A stretch of DNA of 64,000 bases, from assembly GCA_033675265.1 (NCBI GenBank), contig JAUJYZ010001192.1, positions 150,066 to 214,065 on the forward strand, read 5' to 3'. Positions within the stretch are counted from its first letter, which is position 1. Each line of letters begins with the position of its first letter. Below are positions 33,765 to 46,407 of the stretch, one piece after another. The notes under the pieces are model-generated. The model made no database searches and was not told the origin of the DNA. It worked only from the letters and a program-made list of their open reading frames with translations. The DNA comes from Actinostola sp. cb2023. Taxonomy: Eukaryota > Cnidaria > Anthozoa > Actiniaria > Actinostolidae. The position numbers and the translations under genes were made by a program.

Positions 33765-36700
33765 AGTTAAGTAATTTACCTTGTTTGTCACATTCAATAA
33801 GCAGAGATCTCAGTCGGTGATTGCAGTACTTGCACTTGCTCTCTTCAGGTTCTTTTTCAAAGCCACAGTAGCAAAATTCTGGTTGTGAAGTGCGCTTCGG
33901 GATATATGTTAGGCCAGATGAGTTTACTTTAGGTGTTTGGTTGTGGCCACGTTCCCGTAACCACAATAGGGAAATAAACTCATGCATAAATATCTGCTGC
34001 CATCTAGAGTAAAAGTGTGTATTTGCAGTGTACCTAGAAATTGAAACATGCTTCGCCTCCCTCCCTTCCATCGAATTCAAGCCCAACCCCAACCCATACT
34101 TACCTTTCATATCTTTCGTATGGTAAGGCACAATAAATCCCAGTGTCCATACCGAAGGATGAAACTTGAAAACAAGTTGGTGTATTCTGTAAAAGGTTCT
34201 GCATAACTGTTCCAGTTTACTTACCTGTTCATTGTCAATTTCAAGACGGCTAAACAGAGAGATGCAATCTCTCAAGACTAAACACAAAAAAGCTAGAGCA
34301 TGAAGATGGGACTTTGCATTAGGATCTCTTTCTAGGTCTCTATATGCACTGTTATCAATGGAGGAAATCAGAAAACATAAATTTTGCACAAACATACGAG
34401 AATCCTTACCGGTAAATCGATATTCGAATTTCCTCTCTTTGCCTCTAGTGTCGTTAAACCATTTAATTATTTTCTTGGCGAGTCTTGATAGATTACACCT
34501 CACACGCATGGTTTTCACGTACTGTGCAAAAGGCGATGTATGTGGAACCTGGGAAAAACAAGTCATGTTGTGAATAACAGACAATTTTAAAACAGTTTCT
34601 AAAAGGTGCTGATGGAGAAGTGCGCAAAGGTTATTCTTTAAATGTAGTGGGTCTACATGAATCCTGTCAATAACAGGACCCAGTAGGGGAGTAAATTCTT
34701 GTCTGCTACACTGCTTTCCAATGAGAGATGTGATTTTGCTTCTCTTCGTTGATTCTGCAAGCTTTTGTTGAGAGAGTTTGTTCTTTAGTTTGTCTACTTC
34801 TTTTGCAACTTTCAACCTGTCCTCATACTTCCAAGTGGTCCAGGTATTTGTCTTCTCTTTTCCAAATGTACCATCTATAATGACACCAGTTTGCTTAGTA
34901 ACATTACCAAAAGAGGAAAAATATGTTGCACTGTTACTGAGTTCTCCACTAATGAATGAAATCATTTTCATGTCATTTGGGAGCTCAGCAATGCAGAATT
35001 TGACATTCACAAATTGACCACTGTGAGATAAGACATAAGTCTTATTTTCAACAGTGTCAATTTCTTTAACAAGGCGTTTCAGATATCTCTTCACTGGAAG
35101 GCAGTTTTCACTGCAGTTTGATCCAAACAGCAAATAGTTCTCATTACTGCTTAAAATACCCCTGGTGATATTTAAGATTCCAATGAGCCAGGCACAGGCT
35201 GTGTCGTCCTTCCCGCATGGCGCACCATCACCACCTAGTGAAACAAAAAAAGTGTACGGCTCATTGTTAAACCAGGTTAATGTATAGTTGTTAGTGTTAG
35301 ATAGATAATACTGTGCCAATGTAAGTAATGTCTCCTCCAAATCCCTGTAACAACCATGTACCTTGTCATGCGAATCCAACCCTTCACACAGGGTATCATA
35401 TACACTGTAGATATTACCTATTGGGATCTGCTTCACATATGACATAAGCTTATCATAAGGAAGCAGCCTGGGAAATGGACAACCAGAAACAGAAAGAGGA
35501 ACATTCTGCCTACCGCTAGAATTACTTTTAAAAGATAATTCCCTATATAACTTACGATATTTCCTCTTCCCCATGACCCCCCCACTATAATATACTGCAA
35601 CACTTCTAATTTTATTTTCCTCTGATCTTTCATAATTCTTTATCTTCTTCTTGGTATTTTTATTGACTTCCTTCATCAATTTCTTTGTGTTGACTATCTT
35701 CTCTGCGACAAGTTTTGTCCTGCACTTCCTAACAACAGTGTCTACCAATCCCACTTCAGCTGGTGCTTTCTGCTCTGGGCTGCCACCATGAACTTCTAAA
35801 GCTACCTGAAATGTCTCCCTTCTCCTTTTCCTGGCTACTCTCTCACTTAGCTGTGGTGTGGTTGGTGTTCTCTTCCTTAAACTGATTGACTTCTCTGATC
35901 TCTGTCTGCCTAATTGTTTACCAATACCCTCTAGTTCTTCAACTTCCAAAACTACTTTTCCAATCTAAACAAATATGATCCAAGTCAATATTAATTGATG
36001 AGTGTTGGAAATATAATTGCATCAAAAAACTTATAATTTAACAAGCAATATAAATGGTTGAAATTATAATACTTGCGCTGTGCTGTTTGTAGCGCTGTTA
36101 ATTCTTGCTGGTAGTGATATCGATTACCACATGGTTTGTGTATACTGCTTTCGAATTTTAAATTTGTAAATGTAACCGATATTAAAATCCCAGACAATAT
36201 TAGGAATCAATTGACATACATGTAACCTAAGTGAATTTTGGATCAAATTTATGTCCCGTAAGAATTTGGAAAGCTCACAGCTTTCTTCAAAATATTATCT
36301 ACAGAAGAAATGAGTACTCTGGCGGGGGAGTTCACCATTCATTTCTGGCGGGGGGGCTCCTGAAACAGAATAACTATACTAGAAGTTTGAATGATAATAA
36401 TAAGTATAATAATTATATATGATGTCAATATATACAGAATGATATAAAAATATTAATTATATGACAATAAATAATTGAATAATTTGAATAAAATAATGTT
36501 CAGTTTCGTAGGTTTAAGTTAATTGAGTTAAGTTTAAATTAAGCTAATGATATAAGCTTAACTTAATGGCTGAAAGTGCATTATATTATTTTAATACTAA
36601 TTTAAGACTTCACTCACTTCACTAAACTCGCACAATTACTACTTTGTAGAGTTCCCAACCACATAAACAAAAACATATTTCGTAAAATTTACCTTCTCAT

Positions 36701-36873
36701 CGAGTCTCTTGCACCTATGCATCTTCGCATCAAGTTCTTTCCTCTTCGTTTCCAATACCCTTTCCATATCCGCGTTAGCTCTCTCGATTCCCCTGCAGTT
36801 CTTAATCGCATTCTGTTTGATCTCCTTCGTCCTCATCATATAACCACCAAGGTTGAACCTTGGCATCTTTGCG
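33765..36873 (-). CDS. Transposase-like protein with zinc-binding C-terminus, two exons or more
   Basis: Exon 1 starts at the ATG at 36873 (MPRFNLGGYMMRTKEIKQ) and ends at a donor after RLDEK (about 36692). Exon 2 follows tttgtttag (about 35965) in matching phase (DEK+IGKVVLEVEEL) and is open for about 735 codons to a donor after ECDKQ (about 33780). Features in order: basic N-terminus; GGDGAPCGKDDTACAWL (about residue 310); CELPNDMKM-type motif (AELPNDMKMISF); HVDPLHLKNNLCALLH; RFTGKDSRMF; NSMEGREAKH; then CYCGF...CKYCNHRLR. The three acidic motifs (GGDGAP, HVDPLHLK, EGREAKH) are placed like the D, D and E of RNase H-like transposases. I recall this as a repeated cnidarian protein, but cannot name the superfamily. 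The long uninterrupted frame argues for recent activity or constraint. Confidence 0.7.
36283..36347. repeat. Dispersed repeat, copy 2
   Basis: Matches 805-870 in the same orientation. Confidence 0.6.
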
Positions 36874-37919
36874 CACGTAAAAGGTCCGTAAACAAACACG
36901 AATTGTGAATAATCAGAGCCGATTATCCAAAAACAAAAGCAACACATTCTCGTTCGACTCTCAAAGAGAGTAAATGGTAAGTGTTCAAGAATATAAGATA
37001 AACTTCCTTGGATTTAAATCAAGCCTCAAAATTCGTGTTAAACCGAAAATTTACGGTTTTGAAAAACTACCTTCGCACGAATGGCGGGAAATCAAATTTT
37101 CCGCCATCTTTGTTGTTGTGTTTGGCATCAAATTGTAGGTCTTCCTGTGGTATATCATTCGGCATACCGAAAATTTACCGAAACAAAACCGATCGCAGTT
37201 TATTGTTATCGAAGTCCGCCCGATTTCGGGGCTCGTAAGTTCGTTCCCAGTCCCCTCAAAAATGCGCACATTCAATATGGCGGCCAACGACGGTCAATCG
37301 TTCCGATTTTGGGGTCGCGCGCCCGCCGTGATAATTCAATCATGTGTGGTGTCCATTGTGGTATCCATGAATACAATAGCAAACAGCACATGCAGCCCGT
37401 TAACAAAATCTAAAAATAGTTACAGAAGCCATTATCATAGGGTAGCGATGCAAATTTCTAAATACATTTCTGTATGTACTGGTATTTCCTTTCAAAATCA
37501 TCAGCAAATAAAATAATGTACAAATGTAAGCATATCCTAGCAAAATGTTAATATTTTGTGTACAATAATTTTAGTAATGCTAACTAATGAAACTATCCAC
37601 ATCAATAAAACTTTTTACAATAACAGATCTGATCGCAATCTGATTGGCTCTCAGCCGTTGTCAATAAGAGTGCAGACACCTTGTATGACGAATCGCCAGC
37701 GCGCGCTTGAAACAGTTTTTCTTTCAAACTCTTTCCTTGTTTTTCGATGTTTTTTGACTTTGTTATTGTAAAAAAAAAATTGAAGATGGTTTTTTCAAAT
37801 CTTCAAATTGTTAATATTGTTTTATTCTAGAATGACAATAAAAAATATAAAAAAATCAGATACTCACTGATGTTCATTTCATTCACAATCTGAATATATA
37901 ATATTCATACACAAAATCC

Positions 37920-39066
37920 TCACTGCAAAAATGATAAATATATGTGTAATGCTAGACGATTATTGCATGTAATAAATTCTAGGTACGTTATATAATTTAA
38001 TAGGTGAATTCCAATTTCTTCAGATTTCATCATATCGTCAAACCATTGGATGAATGTTGAAGCACACAAAGTCTGTGCCAAGGTAATCAAAGCCCCACCA
38101 TTTATGTGAGAATGGGAATCTGCAAACACAATGCAACCGTCTGCAGTCGTGGAAAGCAACATAGCTCTATCAGATAATATGATCACATGGAAAGTTCTCA
38201 CAGGCATCTAGTCACATGCTTTAGCCTCCAGATTCCAGATCTCTTTTGACTGTTCTGCCAAATAAAGGGAATTCCATGCCTATATTGGTAACACCAAAGA
38301 CATCTCCTGCCATGTCAACAGCTTCAGACACTGTAACATTCACTGGCTCATCATCAAACAGTTCATCATGAATCCTGTTGCCCTCATGCATTGACATTAT
38401 AAATGCTTTTTTCCAAAGCATTGGCAGATTGGTGTCATAGCAGTCTAGATGCAAGTTATATGTCTGAATAAGCATCCCCATGTGCAGAGCAATAAAAACA
38501 CATGCATTGCTTCCATTGCGTCCATCAATTGTTGACTGGCTTAAAGGTCTTGGAAACAGAAACTTTGTTATTCCTGGTAACTGTGTTGTAGGTTGACTAC
38601 TCGTAGTGGTGTGACTGGCAGGAGGTTGCATGGAGGAAGGCTGTTGTGCTGCACTTGGAGTGACATCTCTGCTGCTTATCTGGAGGTGTTCTTGAACTGT
38701 TTGCATGGCCCGCTTCCTTTTATGGTGGTAGGAGCTCCAGAAGCTGCGTATTTGGCTCACACTGAGAGCTTCTAGGCCATTCTGAACCATTACTCGTCTC
38801 ACCTCCAAAGGGTCTGCCCTTATTCCACCAGTCTGTTGTGCTTGATGGTTATAAAACTGAATCATGATTACTTTCTGTGCAATACTAAAGGTGACTCGTT
38901 TAGCACCCCCTTGTTTCAAAGCAAACTTTGCATCTGGTCTTTTTGCAGCATGCTGGTCTGGTTCAACAATGACTTCCAGCCTTGGTCTTTCTTCGGTAAC
39001 TGAAGCTTGTTGCAGAAACCTAACTGTGTAGTCTCCCATACATGTCCAATACACACGACCTGACAC
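37920..39066 (-). pseudogene. Broken gene with homeodomain-like and possible cysteine-peptidase segments
   Basis: The upstream frame (39066-38221, 281 residues) has VTFSIAQKVIMIQFYN ... DPLEVRRVMVQ ... LSVSQIRSFWSSYHHKRKR, a helix-turn-helix-like block close in pattern to the C-terminal block of the 8.2-kb element's transposase. It then has a Ser/Thr/Pro-rich linker and TIDGRNGSNACVFIALHMG. The second frame (38207-37920) has LPVRTF-like PVRTFHVIILSDRA and GCIVFADSHSHINGGALI. The NAC...DSHSH spacing could give the Cys and His of a papain-like fold. A one-base shift near 38225 and a TAG just before the second frame interrupt the gene. Family function unknown; the peptidase reading is inference. 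Confidence 0.5.
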
Positions 39067-39540
39067 GGGCTGTGAAAGATCCTTTACGGCCCGTATCAGG
39101 TCGTGAAGTAATTACTATTCATATATCTTATTAATATGTGTAAACAAAGCATGTCATTATTTTGAGTTATTCAAAATTGATGAATTTAATGATTCATACC
39201 CATCTACCAGATTCAAACACATCATACCATTCGCCATCGAATACTCATGAATTGGTCACCCTGTGTCGCATAATTAATTTGGCTATAGGTCGGCCACATT
39301 GCTCACGGGTCGTTATGGGTCGTACGACCCGTAAAAACCTTTTACGAGCCGTGCATCTCATTTGCAGGTCGTGACTGGTCGTGAATTGGGTACCCTGTGT
39401 CAAAACATGAATATATTATTGTCAGGCTTGCATGCCTTCAGAGGGCCTGAAATGTTCACGGGTCGTCCGACCCGTAAAAAACGTTTACGAGCCGTGCATC
39501 TCATTTGCAGGTTGTGACAGGTCGTGAATTCAACATTTAT
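39060..39540. repeat. Three related ~85-bp repeats
   Basis: 'ccgtaaaaa' followed by 'acgagccgtgcatctcattt' and 'gtcgtgaatt' occur at 39325-39388 and 39470-39531. A diverged, partly inverted version lies at 39061-39107 ('ttacggcccgtatcaggtcgtg'). Confidence 0.75.
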
Positions 39541-39589
39541 TCGCAATCTATTTCACTCTTTACGGACAATAATCACTTCCACTGAAATG

Positions 39590-40020
39590 ATTGGTGTTTC
39601 GTCGTTTTCAAAGCCCTCATTTTGCCGATATTTTTAGCATATCTTCACATTCGACTCTTTTTAAACGCTTTTTAAAACTCAGATAATGATACAAATCCCG
39701 GTTCTCAATGCCAAAGTACTGCTTTTAACGGTATTTAATACTGTAACAACAAATATCTCCAAATTCGCAGTGATACTGGTAGATCTATGAATGGAGTTTC
39801 GTCGTTTTCAAAGCTCTCGATCGTTCGATATCCTGATTTTATACAAACGTCTCCAACAGTCAAGCTAAAATCTTAACGGTATCTAATCATAACAAACATC
39901 TCCAAATTCGCAGTGATACTGGTAGATCTATGAATGGAGTTTCGTCGTTTTCAAAGCCCTCGTTCGATATCCTATCTATGAATCGAGTTTCGTCGTTATA
40001 TAGCCCTGATATCCTGATAA
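39590..40020. repeat. Degenerate repeats containing 'gtttcgtcgttttcaaagc'
   Basis: 'gtttcgtcgttttcaaagc' occurs at about 39596, 39797 and 39938, with a partial copy at 39978. 'ttcgcagtgatactggtaga' precedes two of them (39764, 39906). Confidence 0.75.
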
Positions 40021-40144
40021 TAACTCTTCTGATAGTGATACACTCCACTGTCACTCATGATCAGTCCCCCTTGGTCCTAGACCTTCTCAATGCCGAAGTA
40101 CTACTTTTACGGTGATTTTATATAATAATCGAAACGATGTGGCT

Positions 40145-40665
40145 ATATGCCCGGCAGCCGGTCGCGGTCTTAAATTGACTAAATGCCCGGCAGTTTGAAA
40201 ATTTCGCAGAAACACTCAATGTAGCCTAATGAGAGTATTCTATCTTTGTTTACACATATCAAGCGATTCTAGAAACACTAGTGGTTTTGTCGTGGACTAT
40301 TTTCTCGAGCTTGAGTTCTCTATGAAATCAACATGTTCGTGGCATGCATCAACACTCACGGGAACGGTCTCAAATAGACTACATGCCCGGCAGTCTGGAA
40401 ATTTCGCAAATAATTCAAGACAACGACTGACTAGCTACTGACTTCATGAAATCAAACTCTTCTCAGTCTTTGTTGAGAACTGTCAAGCGCTTCTCTTCAG
40501 CAGAGCTTGATGGATTTTTATTCAATTGAGGAGTTTCTCCATCGCTGGGCACAGAATACGAGGAACAATTTGATTCTTGATTGCCGGACACTGTCTCGAA
40601 TAGACTATTAAATGCCCGGCAGTTCAATCTTTTGCAAATAATTCGAGAAAACGATTGACTTCATG
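40145..40665. repeat. Four 'atgcccggcag' repeats
   Basis: 'atgcccggcag' occurs at about 40148, 40183, 40382 and 40611, three of them followed by '(c/g)aaatttcgca' or 'ttttgcaaataattc' and 'cttcatgaaatca'. Spacing about 200-230 bases. Confidence 0.7.
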
Positions 40666-41249
40666 AAATCACCATGCCGGTTTAATAGACTTCACGTGAA
40701 TCGGGGCTGCGAATCATGAACATTACTAGGCTTTGTAAGGATGTGTAGTTTGGGAAAACCTCTGTGCGCATGGCAACTGGTGACATCGCCGGGAGGTGGT
40801 GAAAGGCTGTTGCTATGTCTGCCGGCGACGTTGGGGGTGGGGTGCTGTTCTGCCTGGCGGTCCCCGAAGCTGACGTTGACTTCTTTCTCTTGACTTCTTC
40901 TATGGTGAAGAATCTCACAGTTAAGCATCATGTCCCCTTTTTAGACTTAGGCCAGAGTCACTGTATGGGTCATTGTATATTGCGGTGGAATACTTGTCAG
41001 TCCACGGATTTTCTTCATATTTTATAACTTCATAATCATACATTGATCTTTTAATGTCCTGTTTGTTCTACGCTCCAAATAGCATTTAAAGACTTTAAAA
41101 TCTGATAAGATTGGTTGGTGGTATAGCATATTTCTGATATTTCTTTATTGGCTTCGGTTAAGGATGTAAATTATCTCATATCTGATTCGTCATTAAAAAC
41201 CCACTGTTCCTCTGTATGTCCTCTTAACACATCCAAGTACTTTCCACCA

Positions 41250-41564
41250 AATTGAGCTTGCTTTACACACTCCATGACTTCATGTGCCATCTCTTCCATA
41301 TTATCTTGGTGTCCTTCTTTGCTAGGACCTCTAAGACTGGGATATTTGGAAAAGTTATTGTTACAAAATGGGCCATGGTTATATTCGCTTGTCGGTGAAC
41401 CCGCTCAACAAAATTTATTTTACTGTGATACTCTGCAACTTCAGAAAAGGGACAGAAGTGTAACCAGGGACATTTGCACCATGATGCTTGATGGTTGTTC
41501 TGAAGGGCCATTCTCTACAAGTACATGTCAACGGAAGGCTGGACCAGTAAAAGTAAAATGTCAT
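41250..41564 (-). pseudogene. Gene fragment, downstream part, copy 1
   Basis: The sequence up to the TTAA at 41565 matches 57905-58062 (for example 'gggacatttgcaccatgatg', 'ggttgttctgaaggg'). Minus-strand frames read MALQNNHQASWCKCPWLHFC. It continues on the other side of the Kolobok element at 46819. The gene is not recognised. Confidence 0.55.
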
Positions 41565-41817
41565 TTAAAGGGCAAGTCTCGGCAAAAAAGTCACTTTTGG
41601 GAACATGTCGTTTGAAGGTCCTGAAACTCATATTTAATGTTTTTACCCCAAGTTGTGCTAATTTTGAACAGTATTTTGAGAAAAGAAAACTTAATTTCGT
41701 CATTCTCTTAAAAACGGCTCGAATTACAGTCACGTGATATGTTACGTCACAGGTGTGGAGTGGCTTTCCTTCGCATTTGAACAACTAGCCTATATCTATA
41801 TTATAAAGTGTTCTCAA

Positions 41818-42684
41818 GATGTCTAGCGATGAAAGTTGTAGCTCTAGAAGCAGCAGTACAAGCTCTGATGGTTCGGAATTAGTAGTTCAGGGAAGGGGGG
41901 AAATGTAGTAACTCCTTGGAGATTTGAGCCCATCAGAAGACGGACTGAAGTCCCGACTGAAGTGAACGAAGAAGACAGTGAAGAAAGTGACGAACGTGTT
42001 CACGAACAAGATCGTCTACAGAACAGTGAATGGTAAGTAGGGCTAGCTGATCATTTGCTACTTTCAACTGATGCATAAGATTAAACAACAATCTTCTTAA
42101 TTTCCAAGGTGAACCTGTGAACACTGCACAATCATGGATCGCCAAGTCGAATGTGTTTGTTGTCACGAAGTACAACAAGTAAAATCCAAGCTGGTCGAAG
42201 CGACAGAGGTTGATGGTTTGGACGTTGAGCCGTCCTGTATTACCTCATATCCAGGATTCCTGGAGGTTTCTTGGTGTTGCAGAACACCAGATGACATTAG
42301 ACAATGAACACAAAGGACGAGAAGAATGAACTTGAACCAAAACAATACCCTGCATACAAAGAAACCTAACCAAGAATACAATGCAGACTGTAGCACCAAG
42401 AAACACCCGGATTCCTAGCCGTTTGTACGAACCATTGGGTTCTACAAACGGCTTGGTGTCAGTACAAACAACAGTACGGTAACAATGCTTATGAAGGGCC
42501 GATTATAAGCGAAATAGGCACATCGCATACCGACAGTTAGTGCGTTGGTGCTGGGGTCATTTGGGAAAGGAGGTTCGTGTTGTTTTGCCATCTTGTGCAG
42601 TGATATGCATTAGGGCCCACTTTACAGCCCCGGGGTTAGAAGAAAATTATACTTTTACTGGTTTCTTGTATGCTGATGAATAGA
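41818..42684 (+). pseudogene. P2X7-C-terminus-like gene carried by the Kolobok element
   Basis: Exon 1 starts at the ATG at about 41819 (MSSDESCSSRSSSTSSDG). A one-base shift in a G run (about 41900) leads to VVTPWRFEPIRRRTE and an acidic end at donor tg|gtaagt (about 42034). Exon 2 after tttccaag (about 42110) reads TCEHCTIMDRQVECVCC and CITSYPGFLEV, with a TGA where a Cys codon is expected just before it. The end reads RHIAYRQLVRWCWGHLG and then VVLPSCAVICIRAHF (42509-42640). The Cys-rich pattern followed by 'YR..AYR....W', 'LPSC...IR..FP' is the zinc-binding cytoplasmic 'ballast' region known from vertebrate P2X7 receptors. Such domains are known outside receptors. There is no channel part here. 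Confidence 0.7.
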
Positions 42685-42729
42685 TATCACTGCATGTAAT
42701 ATATTGGACGAATGTAATTTATGTGTTTG

Positions 42730-45700
42730 ATTATAAGTTATGATCGACAAATAAGTATAAGTAATATATTGCAACAATAATATGAAACACGAAATCAGTC
42801 CGGCATATGGATATAGAAGGATGTTCTTGAATGATCAATGTACAATTTCCCTGCGGGCATATCATAGCTTTCGATCGCTTCATCCTTGTCTGGTCTTTCT
42901 TGTGTGGCTGACAAGGGTGGTGGTGTGTTTTCTTTAAGGGTATCCATGTATGCCTTAAGTTCTTTGGGGTTTCTTCTGTATTTCTCAAAGAGAGAGTTAA
43001 TGGTAGCTGTACAATAATCTATTTGAAAAAAGAAACAATAAATTATAGTTAGTAGATGTTCAAAATTTAGTTATCAAATTAAACGAAATGATTAGCAATT
43101 ATAGCTGCCATAACAAACCATAAGTGACTTTAGTCTTCTGGGGTCTCACAGAATACTGCGCCTTCTTTGCTTTGGGAAATGTAATGGAATAAGCAGGGTT
43201 GCCATCTTTGTCTACAGCTTGAGCTCTATCTGCATTCACATTGTAGTGCAATGCAGATAGATATAGTCTGACAGATAAATATTTTTCATGTTTATAACAT
43301 TAATGATATTCATTCAATAAAATTAAATAACACTAGTGTACATGATTAAGATGTGCAAGCTAGGAAGTGATATATATATCACATTTTGATTTTCTATCTC
43401 TGTAATTTTGAATGTGTAATTATTATTACCTTGTAACCGGCTGAGTCTCCCATTATACCCAGGGTCATATGCCACTGTGAAGCTGGAAGATCTCCTGCTT
43501 AATAAAATACTGTTAAAGGATGTGACTAAACTATCACCTGTATATCAAACATCAAACCTAGAGGCAAAACACAGCCTTGATATACAGTTTGTACCTAAAC
43601 ACACAGCCTTTTCATACTGGGGAATGCATTATCATAGAGTTATTCCAATAAACCTGGGCACTACTAATTAGCTGTCAGTGTTTATTAGATGCAAAGAAAC
43701 AAAAGAAAACAAAAGAGTGATTGTCTAATAGTGTGTATTGGTGTAGTTAGTAATGCCCAGGTTTATTGGAATCACTCTAATGTAAAGTGATATAATATTA
43801 TATGTTGTATCTTTGCAAATTATTGGTTGTTAATTGATAATAAATTATTCAGTTTAACTTTCACCTTGTTCCATCCATAGTTTATCCCTTCTTTCTCCTT
43901 CCAGTTCTCCATGGCCACATTCAGAGTGAAGTACATTGTTACTTGTGTGTATGTCCTGAATGTGCAAGGGTAGTGTAAGTTGTAATAGATGAACAAGAGA
44001 TGAGACAACAACGAAGACGTTTTAATCCGACAACATGGTGGTCCTAGATTACAAAAGCAGCATGAAGCATGATGGGAAATATAACACAGGCAACCCAACT
44101 AGTATACAACAGTAGGATCTCCCATTTGGCTTTGATCATATCTCCATTACCATCAGGGGTTGATGCCGCACACCAGTACATATGGTTGCATATTGATTGT
44201 TTCCACTCCGCAATGTCTCCACAATCCTTTTGCTTTTCAACCTTGTCAAATTTTTTGCCCAGCCCTAAGCCAACAACAATTGTCATCACATTTTTTAGAC
44301 ATATCACCAGTTTACATTGTTATTTATAATACATCAATGTGGGTTATTACCTTTAGCAACGTGCCATATATCATAGTAGTGTGTTGTGTCGGGTAGTTCT
44401 TCCTTGATGTATTTTCCTATTGATCTGCTCCTGTCAGTAATGAGTGTGTCAATAGTCAGATCAGCAGTAGTCAACAAGTCAACACTTCTTTTTAGCCCCT
44501 CCAGCTCCATCCATGAACTGTTTCTTACTTCATTACTCTAAGGTAAGCAATGATAACAATTATTTTTGAGCAATATATATAATTATCTGCACTGAATAAT
44601 TTAAGTCTTGAATACAAACCTGAACAAGTTGAAAATCAAGGACTCTGTTCATAGTCTGTTCAATGATAGTGTGAGATCCAAATTTAGCACAGTGGCCAGG
44701 GGAGTCACATCGTTCTTCACCAGCAAGGACGAGGCCTTGTTCTTGGTCTTTGAACTGCATAAATAAGGAATCCTGCTTGTTCCGTATTTACTGGCATGGC
44801 GATAATAGGCAGCCCTTGAAATGCATGCAATTCATGAATTTGAACATTCTTAGTACTTTTTCTGTTGACAGTCCTGAAAATGGTAGCAGTATGTCATATA
44901 TATGTTCGATATGTATTATAAGATGAACATGCATTGCACTAATACCCATATCTGAAATTAGTATGGCTGCTGACATCAAAAGATTACCAACTGGCATGGT
45001 TCTAATATACTGCTGGTTAGTCCAATAATGTTGATGGTTGCAGTTTGAGTCTTGACATCTCTGTGTAACTTTTATCAGAGTGCCCTTTGTCTCTGAAACA
45101 AATCCGTCAGACGGACCCTTGCACATAGGGCAACTCTGAAAAAGTTCCAGCAGAGAACTTTCAAAAACTATATATTTTTTTTCATTGTGGTCAGACTCGC
45201 TACGACCAGCTGGTTCACTAATTCGCCTAGAAAACAAAAAAAGTTTGGTGAGGTAGTGAGAATTTATATTTGTCATGATCCAACCTTCACCCACTGTGGT
45301 AAAAGACTTCATACCTTTTAGATTTTGTTCCTGTCTAACTCTTTGCTTTGGGCGTGGTGTCTTCTAAATCAGATAACGACGGTGAGTAGAGTCCATCAGA
45401 AGTATTTTCCTCATCAGATTCATCTGCGATTATCGTGCCGAGTGGGGGTAGATTTGCAATATTGCATTGTACAGCAATATCAACCTGATCAGTAGACACT
45501 TGTATATCTATTTGAAACATCAACAAAATAACAGGATTATTATAAAATCATTTTAAGTTGTTTCTTCTTCTTTGCAGTGCGAAGTTATAAGTTATATAAT
45601 GGGCCCTTTTAATAAACCAGTCTATCCATCTATCCATCCATTCATTCATTCATGCATCCATCCATCCATCTATCTATCTATCTATCTACAGTTACCTTTG

Positions 45701-46407
45701 CTTCGTCTTTCTCGTTTTTGAATTCGAAGACTTTTTTGAGTGGCTTTGTTAACCAATATAGGCATCGCGCTCTCCGGTGCGGACTGTTCACCAGGGTCAC
45801 TAGACAGTGTTGAATCGGCACCCAGATCGTCTGCTGTCCCTTTGTCGTGCGTTGAAGCAATCACATGTTTCATGGTCTGGTTGAAACAGACAAAGCAGAT
45901 TAAACATCGTAACAACAAGTAACGATTATCGAACCGAAACTTACTTACTCTATGCGCACGTAATTTTGTAAGAGCACTCCCACTTCTTGCAGTTCGTGGT
46001 GTACTCGTCGTACTCGTGTATGTGCAAGTCGATGTTGATAGCGCCGGAGATCGTGTACCAGATGTAATTTTCCTGGCTTTCTGAAGCTGCTCTGGGGTTG
46101 GAATTGGCTGGATGGATGGAATGGCTCCCTTTTTCAACACAAGTCTGCTAGTAAACCCAGCTAATTTGGCTGCATAACCCTCATAATCTGACGGCGTAAA
46201 GTGGCCACCACATATGTGACCATGACCTGGAGTCCACGATTTTGGGTCGCGCTTTCTCAGCACGAACTGATTCCACTTCAGGCATAAGTGATCATCCCTT
46301 GGAAATTTGTGTAAACTTACGCCGTCTGCATTAGTTTTGTCACAAAACATGACAACACAACGTTTGCCGGGCTCGCGCTTTCGCTTTTGACCGCAAGAAC
46401 TCGCCAT
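42730..46407 (-). pseudogene. THAP-domain Kolobok transposase, interrupted
   Basis: Exon 1 (46407 to about 45953) starts MASSCGQKRKREPGKRC and has a full THAP zinc finger: C-x4-C (CVVMFC), FPRDDHLCLKWNQF, CGGHF. Exon 2 (about 45873-45696) is acidic linker. Exon 3 (about 45511-45330) ends at an in-frame TAG after PKAKS. Exon 4 (about 45228) has YIVFESSLLELFQSCPMC and a second Cys pair, then MPVGNLLMSAAIL. Later exons show RCDSPGHCAKFGSHTI (about 44700), LITDRSRSIGKYI (about 44430) and HYYDIWHVAK (44350), then CNHMYWCAAS (44190). The 3' exons near 43190 and 42990-42800 read VTYG-type and RPDKDEAIERYDMPAGKL pieces. The CDSPG and ITDR aspartates fit the first two catalytic acids of Kolobok. At least one stop and an unclear join near 44800 make it non-functional. 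Confidence 0.75.
43635..43779. mobile_element. 141-bp TA-flanked MITE inside the Kolobok element
   Basis: Element 43637-43777, tips 'gagt(t)attccaataaacc' and 'ggtttattggaatcactc', TA on each side. It lies in a transposase intron. Confidence 0.85.

Noticed and set aside
41818..42684. P2X receptor gene
   Set aside because: Only the Cys-rich tail region is present; no transmembrane segments or ATP-binding ectodomain, and it lies inside a transposon.
45682..46407. Host THAP transcription factor
   Set aside because: The frame is exon 1 of a transposase lying between TTAA-flanked TIRs, with transposase motifs in following exons.
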